From Lentzea terrae (GTDB lineage Bacteria > Actinomycetota > Actinomycetes > Mycobacteriales > Pseudonocardiaceae), in NCBI RefSeq assembly GCF_003265345.1, contig NZ_QFWW01000020.1, positions 604,346 through 668,345 of the forward strand: 64,000 nucleotides of DNA. Reading direction: 5' to 3'. The stretch's first letter is position 1. Each line of letters begins with the position of its first letter. Made by a program: the position numbers and the translations under genes. This document shows positions 48,074 through 56,388 of this stretch, in pieces. The notes beneath the pieces are model-generated. The model was given only the letters and a program-made list of their open reading frames with translations. It did not search any database and was not told the origin of the DNA.

Positions 48074-49147
48074 TCAGGCGGTCAGCAGCCGCAGCCCGTA
48101 AACACGCAGAATCTCGTTGACGGGCTGGAACCAGGTGCGGCCGCCGCCGGAGCAGTTGCCGTACCCGCCGGACGTCACGCCCTGCGCCTGGTCACCGGTG
48201 ATGAACGAGCCACCGGAGTCGCCGGGCTCCGCGCAGACTGACGTGCCGACCATCTCGTAGACCGCGCCCTGCTGGTAGTTGACGGTCTCGTTGCGGCCCT
48301 GGATCACGCCGCAGTGCCAGTGCGTGGTCGAGCCGGAGCGGCACACCGAGGTGCCGGGCGGGGCCTCCCACGAGCCGCGCACCAGGGCGTCGCTCACCTG
48401 GCCCCAGCCGAGCACGACCGGCACGTTCCACCAGCCGCCACCGGTGCGGACCCAGCCGTAGTCGTTGGTGGGGAAGGAGGAGCCGACGAACTCGCCCTGC
48501 CACGACCGGTCCCAGCCGTAGACGTTCCAGGCGCCGACGTTGCAGTGCCCGGCGGTGACGTAGCCGCCGTGCACGGAGAACCCGATCGAGCAGCGGACGT
48601 TGCCCGTGTAGAACGGGTCGCCGCCCACAGTGCCCGCCGCGAACGGTTGCGGCCGCTGGACACCTGAGGTGTTAACGACAACATCCTTGGGCAGCCCCGA
48701 AACGTCGGCGCCCGGCACTGCGTCGACCACCACGACGCCGCGCTGAACGTCGACCCGCCACCCGGCGACGTCCTTGGACACCGCACCGGCCTTCGACAGT
48801 CTGTCGATGCCGTTCTTCACCGCGTTCAACGATGCCAGGCTCTTCGTCCGAAGCACCGGCTCAGCACCCTTGGCGCGCACGGCATCGACCTTCGCCGGGT
48901 CGGTCACCGCGACGACCAGCTTGCCGTCGGCGAACCAGCTGCCGCCGTACGCGTCGGCGGCGGCTTCCTGGGCGGCCGGCGCGATCTTCAGCGCCACCTT
49001 CTCCTGGCGGATCCTGGTCAGCGCCTCGGCGGTGCTGATCCCGAAGTCGCGGCTCATGGCGTCGACGACTTCGGCAGAAGCCGCCGCAGCAGGGATTGTG
49101 ATCGTGCTCAACACGATCGCGGACACGGAAACTACGCGTAGCAGCAT
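48074..49147 (-). CDS. Secreted S1-family (alpha-lytic/streptogrisin-like) serine protease
   Basis: 357 residues; GGAGAAAACC precedes ATG 49147. Signal peptide (1 to about 24), a pro-domain of alpha-lytic type (about 25-180) and a mature protease beginning near VGGDPFYTG. Triad: His201 in VTAGHCNVG, Asp in TNDYGWV, Ser311 in EPGDSGGS. Paired Cys (RCS/GHC, VCRSG/HCG, SVCAEPGDSGG/NCSG) match streptogrisins. It starts 9 bp after the GH2 stop and is probably co-transcribed with the sugar-uptake operon. Confidence 0.93.
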   Translation of the reverse strand: MLLRVVSVSAIVLSTITIPAAAASAEVVDAMSRDFGISTAEALTRIRQEKVALKIAPAAQEAAADAYGGSWFADGKLVVAVTDPAKVDAVRAKGAEPVLRTKSLASLNAVKNGIDRLSKAGAVSKDVAGWRVDVQRGVVVVDAVPGADVSGLPKDVVVNTSGVQRPQPFAAGTVGGDPFYTGNVRCSIGFSVHGGYVTAGHCNVGAWNVYGWDRSWQGEFVGSSFPTNDYGWVRTGGGWWNVPVVLGWGQVSDALVRGSWEAPPGTSVCRSGSTTHWHCGVIQGRNETVNYQQGAVYEMVGTSVCAEPGDSGGSFITGDQAQGVTSGGYGNCSGGGRTWFQPVNEILRVYGLRLLTA

Positions 49148-49156
49148 GGTTTTCTC

Positions 49157-51865
49157 CTACGGTGCCCAAGGTGAGCCCACGGCCCAGCTCACGTCTTGGC
49201 TGTACGAGGCAGGGTTGTCGTACGTGTGCGCGCCGCCGTTCGAGGCGACCCAGACCTCCTCTGCGTAGTGGCGGATGTTGGTGCCGAGCTCGTTGACCGA
49301 CTCCAGCCGCACGCCGTCGTTGCCCGGCTGGGCGCAGAACGTGGCGTCGCGGCGGAACAGGTCGGTGTTGTCGTTCACGTTGAGACGGACGCGGAAGTCC
49401 GCGTGCCGCAGGAACTGGCCGGGCAGGTTGCGGGACTCGAGCGAGTAGCAGGTCGGGTCGGCGAGCCCGCGCCTGATCACGAACGTCGAGTCGCCCTTCA
49501 GCAGGCCGTCGCTCGTGCTGGTGACGACGTCCGTGCGCGCCAAGCCGTCGCGGTGTCGCAGGTAGCGGTCCGTGAAGCCGGGTGTGGTCACCCGGAACGA
49601 CCTGGCCTGGTCGAGCGGGAGGTCCGCGCCGCTGCGCCACAACGCGACACCGACCGCCCACGTGGTGTCCGCGGCGAAGGAGTTCGCGGTGTCCCAAGGG
49701 TTCAGGCCTCCGCTGCGCGCCAAGTACACGTTCTCGTTGAAGTGCCTGATGAACGAGCCGCGCAGGTTGTATGACTCCAACGCGGTGCCACCGGCACCTT
49801 CCCGCGCGCAGAACGTTGCGTCGGCGGCATTCGGGTTCGGTGCGATGCCGATGCGTGAGCCGGCGTGGCGCAGGAATTGTCCGGCGAAGTTGCGTGACTC
49901 GAACGACAGACAGGAAGCATCCGCGAGACCTGGCCGCACGAAGAACGTCCCGTCCAAGCGGTCGAGATCGGAACCGGGGACGTCCGTGCGCGTCAGGCTG
50001 TCGCGATGCCGCAGATAGCGGTTCGTGTAGCCGTTCGTGGTGACACGCAACGAGACCACGTCATCCGGTCCGACCGCGGTGCCACGCGCGATCGCCAGCA
50101 CCTTCTGGTTGATGTCGCGCACGCGCGCCTCGGTCATCTTCAGCACGCGGCGGTCGTAGGTGTAGAAGCCGTTGACCTCGTTCTCGACGTCGTACGGCTC
50201 GGTGTAGACCGACGCGGAAAGCCCGCGGGTGTGCACCATCCGCGCGACCTGTTTCGTGATCTCCTCGTACCGCTTGGTCAGCGACTGCTCGTCCGGATAC
50301 AGGGCGCCGTAAGCGAATCCCTTGCCCGGCTCGTACTCGTGGCCGACCACCCGCCGGCCAAGGCCGCCGAACTCGCCGAGCACCGCGACCCGGTTCGCGT
50401 CGGGTTGCCGGGTGGCCGTCGAGATCTGGTACGCGTGGTCGTCGATCACGTCGCCGTTGCCCGGGTCGGGGTCCGACACGCAGCAGTTGGAGCCCGAGTT
50501 GTGGTTGATCAGCCTGGTGTTGTCGATGCCGCGGACCAGGTTCACGATCCGGCCCGCGTCGTACTCGCCCCAGCCCTCGTTGAACGGCACCCACTGCACG
50601 ATCGACGTGATGCCCTTGAGCTGGTCGAGCATTCTGCGCAGCTCGGACTCGAAGTTGGCGTGGCCGTTCGGAACCTCGTCGACCGCGTCGAGCGACGGCA
50701 TGTCCTGCCAGACGAGCAGCCCGAGCCGGTCGGCGTGGTGGAACCAGCGCGCTGGCTCGACCTTGATGTGCTTGCGCACCATGTTGAACCCCAACGCTTT
50801 CTGGCGTTCGAGGTCCCAGCGCAACGCCTCGTCGGTCGGCGCGGTGTAGATGCCGTCCGGCCAGTAACCCTGGTCGAGCGTGCCGATCTGGAAGACGAAC
50901 TTCCCGTTCAGCAACGGCCGCATGACGCCGCCGACCATCGCCTTGCCGAGCGAGCGCATGCCGAAGTAGCCGGTCACGACGTCACCACTGGCCAGCGTCA
51001 CGCGCAGGTCGTAGAGGAACGGGTCGTCGGGCGACCAGAGTCTGGCGTTCGGCACCGGAACTCGCAGCGAACTGCCGGTCGTGCCGGTCTGCCTGCCGAC
51101 GACCTGCCCGCCACTGAGCACCTCGGCCGTGACGGATTGCCCGGCGGTGCCCTGCACGACCAGGTCGAGCGCACCGGCACCGACGTTCGGAGTGGTGTCG
51201 AGGCGCGTGATGTGAGCGTTGCGCACCGGCTCCAGCCACACCGTCTGCCAGATGCCGGACGCTGCGGTGTAGAAGATTCCGCTGGGATCGCGGCGTTGTT
51301 TGCCGATCGGATAGCGGCTGCCGTCGATCGGGCTGTGCACGCCCACAACGATCTCGTTGGCGCCGGTGGTCAGTGCCGCGGTGATGTCGAACGAGAACGC
51401 GTCGAAGCCACCCGTGTGCGTGCCGACCTGCCTGCCGTTGACCCAGACCCTCGTCTCCCAGGTCACCGCGCCGAAGTTGAGCTTGATCCGGCGTCCGTTC
51501 CAAGTGGACGGCACGGTGAACGTGCGGCGGTAGAACATGTTGTCCTCGTGCCGTTTGATGCCCGACAGCGCGGACTCGATCGGGTACGGCACGAGGACGC
51601 CTTCGGCCAGCGGCCTGCCGATCGGCGGACTGTTGAGGTTCGGGGCGCCCGCGAACTCCCAGACGCCGTTGAGGTTCTGCCACTCGGTGCGGACGAGCTG
51701 CGGTCGCGGATATTCCGGCAGGGCGTTGTTCGGCGACACCTGGCTGGTCCACGGTGTCGTGAGCGGAGGGGTCTTCGGGACCCACTCCACCGCGTGCGCG
51801 GCCGGTACGACCGTGGTGGCGGTGATCAGGACTCCGACCAATACGCCCAGGACGCGTCTGGTCAT
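49157..51865 (-). CDS. Secreted glycoside hydrolase family 2 enzyme with two AbfB domains
   Basis: 902 residues with Sec signal (MTRRVLGVLVGVLITATTV, to AHA). GH2 sugar-binding, immunoglobulin-like and TIM-barrel domains cover about 30-590, with acid/base Glu430 (PFNEGWGE) and nucleophile Glu498 (LGEFGG). Two tandem AbfB (CBM42-like) beta-trefoil units follow (about 600-745 and 755-900), each with RYLRHRD, SLESRN or SFESRN and GQFLRHA. AbfB domains bind arabinofuranose side chains, so the target is likely an arabinan or arabinogalactan. The catalytic sugar specificity is unproven. It is encoded directly after a furanose-type ABC transporter. Confidence 0.92.
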   Translation of the reverse strand: MTRRVLGVLVGVLITATTVVPAAHAVEWVPKTPPLTTPWTSQVSPNNALPEYPRPQLVRTEWQNLNGVWEFAGAPNLNSPPIGRPLAEGVLVPYPIESALSGIKRHEDNMFYRRTFTVPSTWNGRRIKLNFGAVTWETRVWVNGRQVGTHTGGFDAFSFDITAALTTGANEIVVGVHSPIDGSRYPIGKQRRDPSGIFYTAASGIWQTVWLEPVRNAHITRLDTTPNVGAGALDLVVQGTAGQSVTAEVLSGGQVVGRQTGTTGSSLRVPVPNARLWSPDDPFLYDLRVTLASGDVVTGYFGMRSLGKAMVGGVMRPLLNGKFVFQIGTLDQGYWPDGIYTAPTDEALRWDLERQKALGFNMVRKHIKVEPARWFHHADRLGLLVWQDMPSLDAVDEVPNGHANFESELRRMLDQLKGITSIVQWVPFNEGWGEYDAGRIVNLVRGIDNTRLINHNSGSNCCVSDPDPGNGDVIDDHAYQISTATRQPDANRVAVLGEFGGLGRRVVGHEYEPGKGFAYGALYPDEQSLTKRYEEITKQVARMVHTRGLSASVYTEPYDVENEVNGFYTYDRRVLKMTEARVRDINQKVLAIARGTAVGPDDVVSLRVTTNGYTNRYLRHRDSLTRTDVPGSDLDRLDGTFFVRPGLADASCLSFESRNFAGQFLRHAGSRIGIAPNPNAADATFCAREGAGGTALESYNLRGSFIRHFNENVYLARSGGLNPWDTANSFAADTTWAVGVALWRSGADLPLDQARSFRVTTPGFTDRYLRHRDGLARTDVVTSTSDGLLKGDSTFVIRRGLADPTCYSLESRNLPGQFLRHADFRVRLNVNDNTDLFRRDATFCAQPGNDGVRLESVNELGTNIRHYAEEVWVASNGGAHTYDNPASYSQDVSWAVGSPWAP

Positions 51866-51877
51866 GGTGCTCCTCTC

Positions 51878-52831
51878 CTACCTCCGGAGTATTCGTTGCA
51901 GGACAACGACGACGAGCAGGAAGACGCCGCTGACGACGGACTGGTAGTTGCTGTCGAGCGTGCCTATCTGGTTGATGACGTTCTGGATGACCTTGATCAG
52001 GCCGACGCCGATCACCGTGCCGAGGACCGTGCCCATGCCGCCGGTCAGCAGGGTGCCGCCGATGACCACGACCGCGATGGCGTCGAGCTCGGTGCCGACA
52101 CCGATGACCGTCACGCCGGACTGCAGGTAGGCGGCGGTCAGGGCGCCGGCGAGACCCGCCAGCGTGCCGCTCATCGTGTAGACGGTGATCTTGGTTCTGG
52201 CGACGGGAACGCCCATCAGGATCGCGGACTGTTCCGCGCCGCCGGTGGCGAACACGTTCTGGCCGAAGCCGGTGCGGTTCAGGAGCGCACCGCCCAGGAC
52301 GCAGAGCGCGACCGCGATGAAGATCGGGTAGCCGAAGCCCGCGACGGTGCCTCGGCCGAGTTCGACGAACGCGCTGTCCGGGGCGATTTGGTAGGTGTTG
52401 GCGCCCTCATCGGTGATGGCCAGGAGAAGTCCGCGGGCGAACAGCAGGGACGCCAGGGTGACGATGAACGGCGCCATGTTCGTGCGGGCGATCAGCAGGC
52501 CGTTGATCAGCCCGATCGCACCGCAGACGAGCAGCGGCAAGGTGAGCGCTACCAGGAACCCGTGCTGCGAGCCCCAGGCCGCCAGAACGCCGCCGAGGGC
52601 GTACAGCGAGCCGACGGACAGGTCGATGCCGCCGGTGATGATCACGAACGTCATGCCGAGCGCGATCACGGCGAGGAACGAGCCCTGCAGGGCGAGGTCG
52701 CGCACGTTGTCGAGGCTGCCGAAGCGCGGGAAGACCAGCCACGACACCGCGACCATGAGCACCAGCGCGACTGCAGCACCTTGACGTTGCAGAACTTTTG
52801 CTCTCGTGGCTGCGGTCAAGGTCGTCATCAT
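51878..52831 (-). CDS. yjfF: Sugar ABC transporter permease (YjfF-like)
   Basis: 317 residues, about nine hydrophobic segments, of the ribose/galactofuranose permease family: GGIDLSVGSLYALGGVLAAW and VGTELDAIAVVVIGGTLLTGGMGTVLGT are the conserved loops. The start overlaps the previous permease stop as ATGA. It forms a hetero-pair with the 52828-53760 permease. The order SBP-ATPase-permease-permease is that of E. coli ytfQRT-yjfF. Confidence 0.9.
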   Translation of the reverse strand: MMTTLTAATRAKVLQRQGAAVALVLMVAVSWLVFPRFGSLDNVRDLALQGSFLAVIALGMTFVIITGGIDLSVGSLYALGGVLAAWGSQHGFLVALTLPLLVCGAIGLINGLLIARTNMAPFIVTLASLLFARGLLLAITDEGANTYQIAPDSAFVELGRGTVAGFGYPIFIAVALCVLGGALLNRTGFGQNVFATGGAEQSAILMGVPVARTKITVYTMSGTLAGLAGALTAAYLQSGVTVIGVGTELDAIAVVVIGGTLLTGGMGTVLGTVIGVGLIKVIQNVINQIGTLDSNYQSVVSGVFLLVVVVLQRILRR

Positions 52832-53760
52832 CGGCGCTCCCGTGCCACGTAGACGGCGGCGACGATGATCGCGGCCTGGATCATCTGCGCGATGGAGTCA
52901 GGCAGGTTGTGCTTGATCAGCGTGGCCCGGACGAGCTGCATCAGGACGACTCCCATGACCGTGCCGAGCACGCGCACCTTTCCGCCGGTGAGCGGGGTTC
53001 CGCCGACGACCACGGCGGTGATCGCGGACAGTTCCATGAGCAGGCCCATGTCAGCGGGGTCGCTCGCGGCGAGCCGGGACGTGGCCAGGACGCCGGACAC
53101 CGCCGCGAGCACGCCGCAGATCGTGTAGACGCCGACCAGCACCCGGTTCACCGGCAGCCCGGCGAGCGTCGCCGCTCTGCGGTTGCCACCGATCGCGACC
53201 AGCTGGCGGCCGAACGTCGTGCGGTTCGTCAGCGCCGCGACTGTTAGCGCTAACAATCCTGCTGTCAGCACGCTTGTCGGAACTCCGAGGAGATCATCGG
53301 TGCCCAGCGCGAGGAACGCCGGGTCGTGCAGCTGGACCAGTTGGCCGTCCGCGATGACCAGTGCCAGACCACGTCCGCCTACTAGGAGAGCGAGCGTGGC
53401 GACGATCGGCTGGATGCCCACCTTCGCTATCAGGAAGCCGTTGAAGGCCCCTGCCACCAAGCCGACTGTCAGCGCCATCAGGATGGCCGGCAGCGGTCCG
53501 GCGCCCAGATAGAGCGGGATGATCGCGGCGGCCAGCGCCATGACCGCGCCGACGCTCAGATCGACGCCTTCGGTGCCGATCACCAACGCCATGCCGAGGG
53601 CCACGATCAGGACCGGCGCGGCCTGGATGAGCTGGGTGCGAAAGTTGCCGACAGACAGGAAGTTCGCCGTGAACAGGGCGTTGAACAGCAGCAGGGCGAC
53701 CACGGCGACGTAGACACCGTTGTCCTGCAGCCAACGCGTCCTAGTGGCTGTCAGCGTCAT
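52828..53760 (-). CDS. ytfT: Sugar ABC transporter permease (YtfT-like)
   Basis: 310 residues with the same permease landmarks (GTEGVDLSVGAVMALAA; LSAITAVVVGGTPLTGGKVRVLGTVMG). It overlaps the ATPase 3' end by 20 bp and the second permease as ATGA. A TTA leucine codon at residue 170 falls in the perfect GTTAGCGCTAAC palindrome. Confidence 0.9.
   Translation of the reverse strand: MTLTATRTRWLQDNGVYVAVVALLLFNALFTANFLSVGNFRTQLIQAAPVLIVALGMALVIGTEGVDLSVGAVMALAAAIIPLYLGAGPLPAILMALTVGLVAGAFNGFLIAKVGIQPIVATLALLVGGRGLALVIADGQLVQLHDPAFLALGTDDLLGVPTSVLTAGLLALTVAALTNRTTFGRQLVAIGGNRRAATLAGLPVNRVLVGVYTICGVLAAVSGVLATSRLAASDPADMGLLMELSAITAVVVGGTPLTGGKVRVLGTVMGVVLMQLVRATLIKHNLPDSIAQMIQAAIIVAAVYVARERR
53243..53254. 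repeat. GTTAGCGCTAAC perfect palindrome (dispersed element)
   Basis: Inside the YtfT-like permease gene; with flanks it extends to TGTTAGCGCTAACA (14 bp). On the minus strand it encodes LALT with TTA as Leu, as in the ECF42 gene. Confidence 0.6.
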
Positions 53761-55231
53761 CCATCACCTCCGCCGCGATCGCCGTGAGCACGTGCTCGCG
53801 GGTGAGCTGGGCTTCCTCCAGCTCACCCGCGACCTCCCCGTCCCGCAGCACCACGAGCCGGTCCGCGCCGTCGAGCAGTTCGTCCAGCTCGGAGCTGATC
53901 AGCAACACCGCCAGGCCTTCGCGCGCGAGCTCGTCGATCAACGCCTGCACCTCCGCTTTGGCACCGACGTCGATCCCGCGCGTGGGTTCGTCGAGGAGCA
54001 GGATCCTGGGTTCGGTGCACAACCACCTGGCCAGCAGGACCTTCTGCTGGTTGCCGCCGGACAGCTCGGCGACCTTCTGCTCCGGGCTGGACACCTTGAT
54101 GCGCAAGCGTTTGACGAACGTGTCGACGATCCGGTCCTGCCTGATGCGGCTGGTCACGCCGAACCGGCTCAGCCTCGGCAGCGCGGCCAGCACGATGTTC
54201 TCGCGCACCGACAGGTTCGGGATGATCCCCTCGGTCTTGCGATCTTCGGCGAGCATGCTGATGCCCGCCTTGGTGGCCGCTTTCACGTTGTGCGGCACGG
54301 GTTTTCCCGCGACCAGCACCGTGCCGCGATCGAGCGGGAGCGCGCCGATGATCGCTTTGGCGGTCTCGGTGCGTCCTGATCCGAGCAGTCCGGCGAGACC
54401 CACCACCTCGCCCGGCCGGATCGCGACGTTGATGCCGTTGATGCGGGGTTTGCTGGTCAGGTCGAGTGCTTCGAGCACCGGTTGGGCATCGGCGTGGTGA
54501 TCTTCACCGAACGCCGTGGTGCCGTGTTTCTGGATCTCGTTGACTGACCTGCCGAGCATCAGCGAGACGAGCTCGATGCGCGGAAGTTCTTTGAGGGGCC
54601 CGTTGTGAACGTTTCGCCCGTCCCTGAGGACCGTGACGGTGTCGCAGATCCGGTAGAGCTCGTCCATCCGGTGACTGACGTAGATGATCGCGATCCCCGC
54701 CTCGTGCAGCTTGTGGACCACTTCGAGCAACGTCTCGACCTCGCGCGGTTCCAATGACGACGTGGGTTCGTCCATGATCACGACCTCGGCGTCCGCCGCG
54801 ACCGCCCTGGCGAGCGCGACCATCTGCTGCTCGCCGACCGCGAGTGTCCCGAGTGGACTGCGCACGTCGGCCGTGATGCCGTAGCTCGTCAGCAGTTCTG
54901 CGGCTTCGGCGTCGCGGCGGACACGGTCGATCAGGCCGAACCGGTTGCGCGGCTCCCTGCCCAGGAACAGGTTGGCGGCGACGCTCATCAGCGGGACGAG
55001 GTTGACCTCCTGGTAGATCGTGGAGATCCGGCCGTTCCTGCTGATCCGGCCGACGTCCGGGCTGTGGATGCCGGTCAGCACCTTGATCAGCGTCGACTTG
55101 CCGGCGCCGTTCTCGCCGACCAGCGCGTGGATCTCGCCGCGGTTGAGCGTGAAGTCCACGTCGTCCAGGGCCCGCACGCCGGCGAAGGTCTTCGTGACGT
55201 TCCTGACCTCGATGACCGGATCAGTAGGCAT
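53741..55231 (-). CDS. ytfR: Sugar ABC transporter ATPase with two nucleotide-binding domains (YtfR-like)
   Basis: 496 residues, tandem NBDs as in RbsA/YtfR. NBD1 has Walker A GENGAGKST and Walker B VVIMDEPTSSLE; NBD2 has the degenerate GLLGSGRTE Walker A expected for this family, plus LSGGNQQKVLLARWL and LLLDEPTRGIDVGAK. It overlaps the substrate-binding protein gene by 11 bp. It powers import through the two permeases. Confidence 0.93.
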   Translation of the reverse strand: MPTDPVIEVRNVTKTFAGVRALDDVDFTLNRGEIHALVGENGAGKSTLIKVLTGIHSPDVGRISRNGRISTIYQEVNLVPLMSVAANLFLGREPRNRFGLIDRVRRDAEAAELLTSYGITADVRSPLGTLAVGEQQMVALARAVAADAEVVIMDEPTSSLEPREVETLLEVVHKLHEAGIAIIYVSHRMDELYRICDTVTVLRDGRNVHNGPLKELPRIELVSLMLGRSVNEIQKHGTTAFGEDHHADAQPVLEALDLTSKPRINGINVAIRPGEVVGLAGLLGSGRTETAKAIIGALPLDRGTVLVAGKPVPHNVKAATKAGISMLAEDRKTEGIIPNLSVRENIVLAALPRLSRFGVTSRIRQDRIVDTFVKRLRIKVSSPEQKVAELSGGNQQKVLLARWLCTEPRILLLDEPTRGIDVGAKAEVQALIDELAREGLAVLLISSELDELLDGADRLVVLRDGEVAGELEEAQLTREHVLTAIAAEVMDDADSH

Positions 55232-56258
55232 TGCCGAGCTTCTGCGCCGCGTTGGTGCTGTCGTACTCGTCGTCGGAGATCACGATGTTCTGCGGGATCT
55301 CGTCGCCCTTGGCGAACTTCTCCAGCGTCTCGAACGCGAGCGGCCCGAACCGCGGGTTGGACTCGATCACCGCGGTGTAGCTGCCGTCCGCGACGAGCTG
55401 CACGGCGTTGCGCGTGCCGTCGACCGACACGACCTTGACGTCCTTGCCGGGCGTCTTGCCCGCGGCCTTGAGAGCGATAACAGCGCCGAGCCCCATCTCG
55501 TCGTTCTCGGCGTAGACCGCGGTGATGTCGGGGTTGCTCTGGATGAGCTGTTCCATCACGGCCTGGCCCTTGGACCGGTCGAACTCGCCGGTCTGCTCCG
55601 CCACCACCTGGAGCCCGCTCTTAGCGATCCCATCCTTGAAACCCTTGGTGCGGTCGACCGTCACGTTGTTGCCCGAGGCGCCCAGCAAGATCGCCACCTT
55701 GCCGCTGCCACCGGTCGCCTTGATCATCTGCTGCGCGGCCCGCCTGCCCTGCTCGACGAAGTCGCTGCCGATGAACGTCAGGTAGTCCGTGCAGGGCTGC
55801 GACGTCACCTTGCGATCGATCGTGATCACCGGGACCTGCTTGGCCTTGGCCGCGTCGAACGCGGGCTGCAGCCCGTCGGAGTTGAGCGGCGCCACGATCA
55901 GCAGCTTGGCCCCGCGGTCCAGCAACGACTTGATGTCGCTGATCTGCTTGTTCAGGTCGCTCTGCGCGTTCGTGACGAGCAGGTCAACGCCCTTCTTCGC
56001 GGCCTCGTCCCTGATCGACTTCGTCTCGGCGGTGCGGAACGGGTTCGCCTCCTTCTCCGACTGGCTGAACCCGACCGTCGCGCCCTTGACGTCGACCTGC
56101 GGGTAGCCGGTCTTGCTGCGCGCGCAGCCGGGACCCCCGCTCTGCTTCTGCGCGGCACTGGCAGCAGGCCCGCCGCTGGTCGTGGTCTGTTGGCTCTCTC
56201 TGCTGGTGCAGCCGGTGACGAGCAGGGCGGAAACGGCGATGAGCAGGATGCGAGACAT
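55221..56258 (-). CDS. ytfQ: Sugar-binding lipoprotein (YtfQ-like, galactofuranose/arabinofuranose type)
   Basis: 345 residues, lipobox VSALLVTGC with lipidated Cys17. Periplasmic-binding-protein type 1 fold: TVGFSQSEKEANPFRTAETKSI, LIVAPLNSDGLQPAFDAAKAKQVPVITIDR, FIGSDFVEQGRRAA and VYAENDEMGLGAV closely follow YtfQ, which binds galactofuranose. The AbfB-bearing hydrolase in the operon suggests the ligand may be arabinofuranose or galactofuranose from plant or cell-wall polysaccharide. First gene of the operon and divergent from the LacI regulator. Confidence 0.92.
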   Translation of the reverse strand: MSRILLIAVSALLVTGCTSRESQQTTTSGGPAASAAQKQSGGPGCARSKTGYPQVDVKGATVGFSQSEKEANPFRTAETKSIRDEAAKKGVDLLVTNAQSDLNKQISDIKSLLDRGAKLLIVAPLNSDGLQPAFDAAKAKQVPVITIDRKVTSQPCTDYLTFIGSDFVEQGRRAAQQMIKATGGSGKVAILLGASGNNVTVDRTKGFKDGIAKSGLQVVAEQTGEFDRSKGQAVMEQLIQSNPDITAVYAENDEMGLGAVIALKAAGKTPGKDVKVVSVDGTRNAVQLVADGSYTAVIESNPRFGPLAFETLEKFAKGDEIPQNIVISDDEYDSTNAAQKLGNAY

Positions 56259-56305
56259 CGTTGGCTCCTACACGGGCTGTGCGTGGTCGCGCTCTCACAG
56301 CTAGA

Positions 56306-56332
56306 TTTGCATCGTTGTTCCAACGATGTAAA
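56306..56332. promoter_or_regulatory. LacI-type operator controlling the furanose operon
   Basis: CATCGTTG-TTC-CAACGATG (56310-56328) is a perfect 8-bp inverted repeat; after one mismatched pair the symmetry continues with TTT/AAA at 56306-56308 and 56330-56332. It lies in the 130-bp gap between ytfQ and the LacI gene, 47 bp before the ytfQ start. Confidence 0.85.
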
Positions 56333-56341
56333 GACCGCTGG

Positions 56342-56363
56342 TTCCCGGTACTTTTCCCGGTAC
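56342..56363 (+). repeat. 10-bp direct repeat in the LacI promoter region
   Basis: TTCCCGGTAC at 56342-56351 and 56354-56363, 12-bp period, just before the LacI ribosome site. It may be an activator or autoregulatory site. Confidence 0.5.
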
Positions 56364-56388
56364 GAGTTCCGGTTTCGAGGAGGCTGTG

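Noticed and set aside
50006..52852. A 948-codon open frame on the plus strand opposite the GH2 and permease genes.
   Set aside because: It is antisense to well-supported genes, its protein is low-complexity Arg/Val/Asp/Gly-rich, and long antisense frames are expected in high-GC DNA.
53243..53254. The TGTTAGCGCTAACA palindrome as an operator of the neighbouring LacI protein.
   Set aside because: It is inside the permease gene, the intergenic LacI-type site has a different sequence, and the same core occurs in unrelated genes across the window.
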